From assembly GCA_963070105.1 (NCBI GenBank), contig OY718806.1:2886865-2950864 (forward strand): a DNA stretch of 64,000 nucleotides, written 5' to 3'. A program made the translations under genes and the position numbers. Below, in pieces: positions 25,226 to 36,300 of this stretch; position 1 is the first letter of the stretch, and each line of letters starts with the position of its first letter. The notes beneath the pieces are model-generated. The model saw only the letters and a program-made list of their open reading frames with translations, was not told where the DNA came from and did not search any database. This DNA comes from Litomosoides sigmodontis (lineage: Eukaryota > Nematoda > Chromadorea > Rhabditida > Onchocercidae).

Positions 25226-27167
25226 TTAGGCGAGAATGGAAGTAATGATCAGCAAGTAGCTGTTTGAGAGTGTTTCAACACCATCATAGGCGACAACTTG
25301 TCTGGCGAAAGTTTTACAGATGAGAATAGCCGGTACCGGTGCTGATAGGATCAAGTTAAGCAAATGTAATAGCCTCTTTAAATCAAGTAGAAAAAGTAGC
25401 TGTGACAACTGACCAATCAACTCTATAAGAATTTCTAATAAGTCGCTCTTTTTTTCCCGCTCTCTCTCGACCAATTTCTATCCAAAAAAATATTTCCGCT
25501 AATACGTTTATAATATCGTGTTAAAAACTCCATTAATTTTGAAGTTTTTAACCTTAAAACTTACACTGTTGAAATTTTCCATGTTTGTCTCTAGGACAGA
25601 CAATTTTTTCAATGATTTAGATGACCATTGTTTCATCTTTTCAGGTCGTGCGTCAGCTGAGAAGTACGTTTGCTTCGAATCACCTAGTGGAACACTGGAC
25701 AAACAGATGTAGCTGAGCCTAAATGCAAAAATGCTGTACACATACAACAATAAAACTAACTTTACTTTCGTGGTGCTTCTATTGCGCACTGGAAAGGATG
25801 ACTAAATGTAAAATGTAAAATTATTACTGGATGAATCCGCTCTTGCAAGGAATACAATTTCGGCAGTCACTATTCTTCGAACATGACAGTATGGCGGTAT
25901 TTTTAAATCGAGAATTCTTGATTGACTGATATGGTGGATCGGTCAACTGATGAGAGCCAATTCTAATCTCAACGTACAACAGCTTCTGCAAAGGACGATT
26001 GCGATTGTTCAAAAATTAAGCGTAGAGAGACGGGAAGAGAGGAATTGAGACAAAAGACTTAAGAATGGTGCCTGAATTGTTTTAGCTGTCACTTGCGCCA
26101 CAAGACACTTGTTGTGCTGAGGATTATGGGCGCAGCTTGACGAGTACAGTGCTTGCGGTATCGAGTTATGTGCTCCTAGACCGTTGATAGCTGTCGAACA
26201 GCTACAACCGCTGCTCTTTGTTGGCTCAGTCGTTTCATTTTCACAAGCGCAAAATCTACAGTGAGCAATCATTATCGCTAAGCAATTTTTTTTCGACCCG
26301 AATGTGTTCGAAGTTAGATTTCCTCAATTATTTTGAGATAAAATTGTGAATTAATTACTGTTAAGTAATCGTTGTATGAAGTAGATGTGAATAAATCAAC
26401 AAATCAGTAGTCTTAGAAAATTTCAATTCAATTGATGAAAGTTACGTAAACACTACAGATGACGACGATATGATTAGTAATAGCATTTATTTACTTTTTA
26501 TAATATTAATATAAACAAATATGATAAAGTTATGAAAGTGCTCTTCACCGGAAATTGTATCGTTCATTTTTGATTTCATCAATTTCTGATGCTCCAAGTG
26601 CTTTATATTTTTGTATGATTATTTCAATTGTTCTGTAATTTTCCTGCAATTCACTTCTTTGTAATATTCTGATGTTTGAAGAAGTTTGTTTTTTAAAAAA
26701 ATGAACTGTTGTGTTGATAAATGTTTAAACAAGTGTTGGTGAATGATAATAACACATAAGTTCTTTTTTTTTCCCCTGTGATAGAAAAGTTGTTGAAAGA
26801 ACGATTTATTAACTGAAGAGAGGATGACCATGCAATTGATACTTTTTGTTGGTACAAATAGTCACAAAGTAATAATTGATAAACGACTGGAACATCGTAT
26901 CCCTTTTCATAACTTTCCTTCATTGTGCAATTTAAATTTAAATTGCTCAATGGATAGCTGGGAAAAAGTAAAGTAATCGCCTAGTCGAGTTAATTTTTCA
27001 TTGCATTTACATAGGTACAGTTACCTAAAGGTTGCCGGCCGCTCTTACTCTCGGCAAAATTGTGAAATAAGTTTAGAATACGAGTGACTAACAGGACTAA
27101 CTTTTTCAATAATATTAGAAAAACCAAATGAAGCGAAAAGGACAACAGGTACGATAAACTGGAGCAT
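25226..27167 (-). CDS. Unrecognised secreted cysteine-containing protein, 7 exons
   Basis: I do not recognise this protein. Seven minus-strand exons (27167-27049, 26957-26843, 26643-26549, 26255-26093, 25985-25828, 25718-25565, 25399-25226) join with consistent phases into 325 residues. The ATG at 27,167 gives a signal peptide, MLQFIVPVVLFASFGFSN. Then come FCRDYPLSNLNLNCTMKES, a helix-rich part with YKALGASEIDEI, a Cys-rich stretch (FCACENETTEP, SGCSCS, CAHNPQHNKC), a second one (CSKNSDCRNCIPCKSG), a basic segment, and a hydrophobic C-terminal tail. Several splice sites are strong (GTAAGAG, GTAAGTTT; GTGAAGAG is acceptable). An alternative end of exon 2/start of exon 3 is also in phase. Exon 7 is the weakest. 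It sits next to the CAP gene on the same strand. It could be a nematode-specific secreted factor; function unknown. Confidence 0.6.
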
Positions 27168-30100
27168 TGCGCTGCTCTCGAGACTGAAATGTTGGACCTT
27201 CGTTTTGCACGTTTCCGAATTTGTGGATCATTAATAAAGGGTTGATGGGCGGAAACCCGCTAGTGACCTTGTAGTAGTCTGTATGTCTTTTCTACCATTG
27301 CCCGCCTTCTCTCGTCTATTCCTTCTGGTTACCTGAACGACGATGACGTTATGTGACAGTCATTACAAACGGCTAACAAACTTTGATTATGCTCCCTCTC
27401 TTCTTCCTTCCTTCCTGAAACTCACCTTCTTCATTTACTGGTCATTCGTGATTTCAAGAGAGTGACCTTATGATTCCTAACCTATTCAAAATGATAACCT
27501 GCAAAAGCAAATTACCTCTCGCTTTCTTATCAAACTAAAAAAGTAGTATCGAAATTTTTGATCCAACAATAGCAACAAAATATCATCAGACGATATTCGA
27601 CATTGTTGCACAGGTTCCAGACACTTAACAGGGAATAATAGTGATTAATTAACAGTACAATTATTAAACAAATGATACTACTACTCTACGTTTACGTCTA
27701 CGATCTGGGAAAGGGATTTCGTTAAGTCTGTTGGAACAAGCACCACCCACAACTATTTTGAAAAGGTGGATATAATAGAGTGACATTTAGAAGTGCAGAG
27801 CCATTTTCAGCTCAGGACTGTACTGCAATGAACATATTGAAGTACACTTATTATTAAATTAACGATGAAAGTTTCAAACTTTTTTTCAGCCTAAAACTTT
27901 ACATGAAATACCCTATCAGTGACTGCACTCGTGAAAAAGTGATCGGTAATCCAACGGCAGTATTACTTGCGAAAACTAACTGATATGACGGCACAACACA
28001 CTATGATTCGCTTCATTTACTTCGCCGTACTTTAATTTTATCTGTTTTACAATTATTCTTACTTCGAAAACATTACTGAAAACGTACAGATTGGAAAGCA
28101 ATTTTAAACTTGCTCAGTTAAACTTGCTAACCTTGTAGTTTTTGGCCCTATCATATGCAGTGCTACAATTTTCCATACTATCAACCACACTCAATTCAGT
28201 ACTTCGTGATGAATGCCTTTAAATTTCGTTGACCCTAATAAAAACGATAGTGAAAAGTTGCAAGTTTGAATGATTGAGCACATCGCTTGCTTGACCAGTG
28301 ATAAACTTCACTGTTTCAACAGCTTAAAAAGAGCATACAGTGACCAACTCTGTTAGATGTCTTGTTTCCTTCGTGTTTCCACTTCATTATTACCAATTTA
28401 TTTGTGACTTTTTTTTTGCAAATAACTCATTACAAGCCACTCATCTTTCGGGATAAAAAGCTTAAAAGTAAGCTTGGAAACACTTAGCAAATTTTTGCCA
28501 AAAAAATTTGCAAAGAGTAGCGTCAATTCCGAAACTTGACATTTTCGGCATAAACGCAATATTTATAAAAAATCAAAAGCAGTAAACTGTCTTGTCAAAA
28601 TATCACAGGAACATTTCAGTCCACTCATCCACAACTCCTCTTGCTTGTTCATTTCCGTAGTGTTTCATCAATATGAAGTTTAAAAAATACCACCATATAC
28701 GGAAAGTTCTCAACAGCCTCATCAATAATTCATAGTTTCAATGATGAGAAACTGAATAAGCAGAATATATACACCCCTATAACTTCATTTGATCAATTTC
28801 AATCAAAATTAATCATCCAGGAATATATTAAATACATCTGCACCAATTATTCCTTAGGAAAATTGTTATCACATTTCCGGCACAGGGTACAAGAAATAAA
28901 CATACAAATACATCTGTGACTCACGCTAAAAAAATAGCAAGCCTATATTCTCCATTACTAATATTACTTCATTACCTCCAGCCAACTAATTTCTAGCCAC
29001 AATGCACCATCTCGTCGTTTTAGAAACTTCACAACCGAAACATGATTTGAGGTGGATACTCCTCGCAACTTTGCCATACTTGATCATAGTTTCATAAACA
29101 TCGCAAACCTCTGGAACTATCACCCCTGCTAATTAAGTAGATCCGAAGAATCAGACACACAAGTGTAAAAAACTTTTCCCTTTACGTTAAGAGAGAGAGA
29201 GAGTACACTCCTGCAGGCTTGCATAAAACGCATGAGGAGCTTGAAAAACTTGAATCTGATATCATTTGCTCGTTTTCTTCTATTAACTGATCTCTCAGAA
29301 TAACAGTTTGCAAATTAGTATCTTTATGGAACTTCGCTGTTTTACTACTTATATTGTTAAACAAACGAGCAGAAGAATTGATTACTCGAGCAAAAACATT
29401 TTTTATGTATACCATGAAAAGATAAAAACAGAAAGACACCAAGAGGGGAGTAAATGAACAGGAGCAACAATAAAAATAGGAATGAATGCTTTGCTGGAAG
29501 CATCCAAATTACCTCCCTAAGCTTACAATGGATGAAATGATACAACGCAATATAATATTGTTTTCATTTTTTACTGCAACTCATCATCAATGTCTTACAG
29601 CATTCCCAAAGAGCGGTCATATAAGAATGCTTACGATACGTTGAGCAAATAATTAGAATTGCTTTACATCTGCAAGTATTTAAAACATTTCCAAAAATTA
29701 AGAGAGGTCAGCTTTACATTAACTTCGCATTATTAAGACGATATTGACAATTTTGTTTGCTAACGAACAGTCTACGACCGAGCCCATGGTAGACTTTGAG
29801 CTCACCTTTCGTCACCAAATCATGAAAACTTCCCAATAATTATACATATGTACACAAAAAAATTTTCACAGAAATACACATAAATATTAAGAACTCCAGA
29901 AATTTGAATCAGATAATAAAAATACAGAAATGCAGATATAGCAGGGTAAATTCCTCAATAATAAATGCAATCTACGGGAACTTTGTCTGGTTTGTCTGAA
30001 TCTAATACGGTAAGGTAAATAGGATTTTTTGGCTATCCTGAGGTTTATGTTATTATTTTACCAGCGTTTGATATTATCAGTGCAGCTTCTTTGTTTTTAC

Positions 30101-30324
30101 TATGAAATATGTATTTATATGGATAACCTCTCTTTCTGACTCATTTTGCTGGCGTATGCATGACTATTTAGTTTTCATTTTGTTTGTGATGCTTTATCGT
30201 TTACAGATTAAAAACAGACATGTACTAGGCTTACAAATTATTTTTTCATGTTTTTTTTGCTGACTTCCAACGAATGTAAAGAAATACAAGTGCTATAAAA
30301 AATTGATCTATTTCCACATTCACG
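27168..30324. other. 3 kb between the secreted-protein gene and taf-3
   Basis: AT-rich, no conserved exon chain. One weak two-exon small secreted-protein candidate at 29,182-29,503 (minus) is listed separately. A GA-rich patch lies near 29,190-29,202. Nothing else stands out. Confidence 0.4.
29182..29503 (-). CDS. Possible small secreted protein (weak candidate)
   Basis: The ATG at 29,503 gives a very hydrophobic leader, MLPAKHSFLFLLLLLFIYSP. Joining 29503-29440 to 29384-29182 keeps phase and gives 88 residues, the mature part reading VINSSARLFNNISSKT through SCVLCKPAG, with two Cys. Against it: the intron would be only about 55 nt, the acceptor ends CGAG rather than CAG, and no family likeness is seen. 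It could equally be chance open sequence. Confidence 0.2.
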
Positions 30325-33300
30325 TCACTTTTTCCCTTTTTTTGAAGTAGAGCTCTTCGCAACACTTTTTTTCTTAAACTTCTTTTTCGCACAATTTTGA
30401 CAGTACCAGGGAGCATCATCTGGTGGTGCAACCAATAAACCCACGCAATTCCTAAATCATGCTGATGGAATTATGCTCATAGCAACCAATAAACAACTTC
30501 ACAGTGCAGCATATCTATTAAAAAAAGGAACTTACCAGTGGAACCAATTGTCACAGGCATCGCAACCGACCATATCAGTTGCTCCTTCCACATAAGCTAC
30601 TGAACACTCTGGACAAATCCACATGGTATCCAAAGAGTCATCACTATCCAGGGTGGACGATTTCTTAAATGAACAAATGCCAAATTTAAAACGGTTGTAG
30701 TAAGCAATTAGTTGCGTAATTTCAGATCAAAACAATCACGAAAGCTTAGATCCACCCTTGGCTTCAATTCACATTCTATCAAATTTAGACAGATCCACCT
30801 CATACTCTGCCCACCAAACTAACCTCTTTTAAAGACTTGGAAGCTTATTATAACCGTACGGTAGAGCAAAGCTGTCGGATGCCTAAAAGCTCATTCGCCG
30901 TTCTGTTGCATCCTGCAACCCTAATCAAAAAAGTATATCAAACCAATACAAAATGGTGTGTCTTCCCAATTACCTCCGAAAACCAAGAGCCATCTCAATA
31001 CATTACCTTATCAGAAGATTTAACTAGTGAATCAGTAGTTGACGATCTGCTTCCAAAAATATCACTATCCACGCTACGTCGGTTTGACAGCTGCTCTTTC
31101 GCAAACACGTCTAGAAGCACAAAGAAGTATAATTTTCCTAAATATAAAGCAATGCATCAAAGTACAGTTAGCTATAAAACAGAGCCAGAGCGTTTTACAA
31201 TCCACCTCAGAGACGTTATAACCAGAGAATTTTGGAAAATTTTATGCGTACTAGACCTTCTCTAAAGTTACAGCAACATCAAAACGTTTCAAGCTATGAA
31301 ATATTTTCTACTTAACTACCTAATTTCTACTAAGATCGGTTCTTTTTCTGCCCGTTGATAAATCTATTCAGTTTTCATAGGCCTGAATATTATATCAATC
31401 GACAGAGATGAGTTTTAATGGAGATAACTTGATATAATCATACCAAGCAGAAATAAAAATCCACATGTGTCCACAGAATTCATTAGTCAACATTACCTAG
31501 CAAAGCATGGTAAATTAAAATGCAGAAAAGGGAATGTATTCCTTCAGAAGTGAAGGGAAGAATTAATGAAGTACAGTTACCTCGAATAGTTTTTTGCACG
31601 GCATCACACGGAACAGAGGAACTGTTCCGTGAATTCTCTGTAAGTTTGTCTTTAGCGGAATTCTTCGCTTTTAAGTCGCTGGAAGTTCTGAAAGCCTCAT
31701 CTTCGCCGGAAGGAACTTTTTCCACTCCCTTGCTACTTTTTGTAGTGTTATGCTCTCTATCCCAATCACTCGCATGCCTTTTTCGTTTCTCGTTATCCTT
31801 GAAATAATCCTTGTCACGACTCTTAACCTTTCCCTCCACATCAGTAATCTTGCCGTGATGTTTCGTTTTCTCCTTTACTTCGCTGGAGCATCTCGTCTCT
31901 TTCGAATATTTCTTCGTGTCCTTCTCTACACCCTTCCCACGTTCCTCATTTTTGTCGACGCTCTTCCACTTCCGTCGTTCTTCAGATCCGGCAGCGTTTC
32001 CCCCTTTCTCCCGATGTTTCTTGTCGTTCTCAGCAGTATAACTACTAGAAAGATCTTCCGACCTTATCCCAGAAGACATTACTGCCTTCTTTCCCTTCCC
32101 CTTCTCACTCTCATCACTCCCTTTCTTCTTTTCCCCACCACTCCCCTTCTCCCTTTGTCGTTCTTGTTGTGCTTCTTTCCTTTCATCTGCTACTGCCAGA
32201 CCTTTCTCGTCTCGCTTTGTCTGATCTTTGTCCTTCTCGAGGGCCTTTTGCATATGATATGATGCCTTTTCTCGCCCATTCTCCTTCGTCTTCTCCAGGT
32301 TATGATATCGGTCTTTTCTCTTCTCTTCCTCAGGCTCTTTGCATTTCAACTTTCCTGAGGACCGCTCTTTCACAAACAGCTTGTCTTTGTCACATGGCAA
32401 GACACTGTCGCACATACGCTTGAAAGATTCCTTTTCTTTTCCCAATTTTGTTTTAACTGAATCCGAACCGGCTTCCTCGCTCACCTGCTCCGGTTTCTTT
32501 TTTAATCCTCCCTCCACATCCCTCTTTAAGCACTCCTTTTCCTGTCGTCGTTCACCGCTCAACAGTGTACTGGACATATCCATGGATGCCGACTGACCCC
32601 AATCTTTTGGCGTCATACTTTGCACATGACTTTCACTGTTTCCTTCTTTTACCGTAGCTCTAAACACTTTTTCTGCTGGACCAAATGCATCAGCGTCGTA
32701 AGGACCGAAACATCTCTCCGCACAGTCCTTCTTCTCACTGTCCACCCACGAACGTCTACCCGTTGGTTGCTGCACATCAGCTGATCTGATGGCTACCTCT
32801 GCTAGTTCTTGTCCACTTGTGAATCCGCTTCCCCTGAAATATTTGTCTTTATTCTCACAAAACATCCTAAATTACAGCAACTTTTTTTTAATCCGCAAGT
32901 GTCCTCAGTTCCACTTTGCTGAGGAAGGGCTGACAGCTAGGAATTTGCTGGATGCTTAAATCAATAGGAGACACAAAGGATAAAAATACACATAACCGAT
33001 TAAAATTGCATAGGAGATCCACCACTCATCGTAAGTAACTTCCACGTCTGTGTTGGGCTACGCACTTCCCAACGAAACATGTCTTTTTACAGCCAAAAAT
33101 AATCCGAAAAAAGGACAACACAGCGGAGGCGGTCAGTGATATATCAGACATAAGACAAACGTAAAGTGATGTGAAAACAGTATTAGTTTTTTCCTCGTCC
33201 CACTAAACACCTTAAGATAATGACCGGTATTAAAGTGATACACAGTGGGAAGTAGTAAAGGAAAAAATTTATCTTCAAATCGAAATTGTAACATGATAAA

Positions 33301-36300
33301 ACACCGGTACATTAAGGTCGTCTTGACATGCTGGGAGAGGCATCACCTCTTTCACCCTCAACAGTACATGATTATTGTGAGCGCACGATAATAGCTCTTA
33401 AAAGAAGCAAGACGGCACCACCACTTCCCAGCAATCAGAGGGCACCAAACAGTGTAACACGTACATCTTCATTTAGATAAAACACCTCTAGATAACTACT
33501 ATCGCAGTCCGTTAGGAGTACCATCCCCACTCCCCACTTCCCGTGTATCATAAACAAAATGCATCTGAAACTACGCGAATGAATGATATAAAAATGTACG
33601 TGCTGAGAGAATAATAAAAATAGGTAAAGTGTTATTGTTGGAGTAACTAACTGACAGCGACAGGTTAAGGCACATTTGCCGTATCCCCATTCCACATTTA
33701 CTAAAGCATATTCTTCATTAATGATGAACAGCATAGTCATGAGTCAGAAATGCTCTGAACAAAGGTTTTTAAATAGCTTGAGATCTCTATAAGCCTACTG
33801 TACAAAGGATCCTGAATGACGACAGAATACGAAATGCTAGTGATTATAACTAGTGGTTATTGATTTGAAGCAAATCGTGTTAGGGAAGGAAATCTAAAAG
33901 TGCTGGGACAAGAGGGTATCGTAACAAATTACCGACTTAAAAGGACGAAATGTACATGCAAATAACTTTAGTAACTAGTAAGATTTTTAAGATTAAATAA
34001 GGAAAACAAATAAGGAAAGGGTGGCAATAAAGCAAAATAAGGTAAAGGGACAACGACAACACCATTCAGAAAGTTGTAGAAGCGATCTTCCACCTGTACG
34101 AATTTAAAAGTGCAATTTCATCTTCACATAACTTACTCTTTAGCTCCACAAGTTCTTGCTTTCAACGGCGATTTTGGCAACGCTTTCAACTGAAAATTTC
34201 ACTGTCAGTGAATAATCCAGTCCCTTTAAGCTAGCACTCTATGAAATATAACTGATTTTATATGTAACATTCATAAAACTAATAGCCGCAAAAATATAAA
34301 ATTAGTTTTTTGGAATTCTTTCGAAAGACGTAGGTGAATACTTCATTCATCTCGAAGTACAAGTTTCTAAGTGAAACATCTATGACTACGCACTGTTTTG
34401 CCAGCACCACTCGATTTCATTAATCCCATTTCTCCAATGGGAAATCAGCCTCAGTAAAGGCCAAATTTGTATGTAGAAATGTTATTACCCGAATGGATAC
34501 CCTTACAAGTGAATGACGTTAAAAATAACCTTGTTATCTACTAAAAATCGCTTTTCCTAACAGTAATACTCTACCCTTCCAGCTCTCCAAAATTAACAGG
34601 ACTAATAGCTTATAAAACCCACAATTCGTCAACAGCAATCTACATCACCTTTTTTTTCATCTTTATATATTTTAAAAACATTTTAAACAATCAACATAAA
34701 TGTGGCTAACTGTCAACAAATTGTCTGAGAATACTGCAGAAACAATCCACATTCTAAACTAATTCAGAGCTGGTGCTCACGGCTACTATTCAGTAACGAT
34801 TAATGGAGACGAACAAACAAACGAACAGGTGATGACAAACAACACAGAAAACGAAAATGATTTTGTCACGACGGAAATTCACTTGAAAAAACGTTATAAC
34901 CTCTGCTTTAGTCACTGGCTGCCGTTTTTTAGGTTTAATATTTACATCAGATTTGAAACATGTGTGAAATAGATTCGTCGCCTCTGCATCTTCCACCTTA
35001 TTTGCGGATTGCGTAACCTGAGTGTTTTGATGGGCTAATGACGTATTATCTCTCTCTGATCTGAAAATACGAAGATAAAGTAGCAAGTGAAAGACTAAAA
35101 AAAGTAACAATTGGAAAAGATATGCAAAAGGTCCTGTTGAAAAACTTACAGTTGATCAGACGACAATGTTGAGGTTAGGATGGTAGACGTTGTAGATACT
35201 GATGGCGAAGCACTTATGGTACTTGAGCTGGATCCGAATCGAATTTTTAGTTTAGGTATCTTTGGGGTCGGCATTTCACCTGACGCTGTAACAAATTGTT
35301 CAAAGCAGAAAAAATCTTTTATTAATATTTGCCACAGCACGTTTTTCAATGGGTTATTTATGATATATGATGAATCATTAGCTGAAAATTATAAAGGGAT
35401 CATAACTCGATTTACTTTTACCATTTGAAAGACTGAAAGAGCCACAAGGATAAAGGGGTTGGAACCTGATTTGTACAACATGGGCATAAAAAATGCAAAA
35501 AGGATTTTGTAAAAACTTACGAATATGTTCGCCAGGTCGCTTTAAGAAAGTTCCTTCAGGCCTTAGTTTGATACATTTCTTTTCATCGTCTTTCGCCTTG
35601 TTTTTCTTGTGCTCTTTGTATTTCTCTTTATCCTTTCGTTTGTGCTCCTTGTTGTGGTATTTGTCTCGATCTTTCTCCTTGAAATCATTAAGTTAACATT
35701 AATATCACTTTTTGAGTTCCACAATACCTCGCCGTCATAACAATAAAACTACCTTTCTATGTTTCTTTTTCTCGCAAATATTTTTTGAAACTTGTGATTC
35801 ATCAATTGAAAATGGAGTTACATTTGCACCACCCTGCACACTTCCTGAATCGCATTTTTGCTCCACTTCTTTGATTGCACGTTCAGTACCACCTAAACAA
35901 AAAGTGTCGAATATGAACGGTGAGATAACTAAAAAAAAAAACTAATAGTAAGTTCATACTAGAAGGCGACAATGCAGTGAACACTTTTTGTCCAGTTGAA
36001 CGTGACAAAACCACTTTGAGTGCCCTGACATCTTCTGAAAAGGAAAGATTTTTCTCAATTTTTCTGGAAAGACATAAAAAAACCAACCCGATACTCCAAT
36101 CATTATAGTCCATCTTGCATTACTTAAAATAACAATCATAAAAATTTAATTTCAAACTGAATATGTTACAGAAGAATGTGTAGCTCCATGAAAAAAGCAA
36201 AGAATAATGGGATATCATCCCATTCGAGAACGGTATAAAGATTATTAGGGCATAAGTTGATTCTGTTCACATATATCCTAATTATTCCATGAAATAAATC

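Noticed and set aside
30837..31265. 142-codon plus-strand frame
   Set aside because: Starts at TTG, overlaps a taf-3 exon (31,110-31,007) in antisense, no family likeness and no splice partners.
31750..32262. 170-codon plus-strand frame with hydrophobic residues
   Set aside because: It is the mirror of the Lys/Glu-rich taf-3 exon: AAG/GAG codons read backwards give Leu/Phe/Ser. No independent motif.
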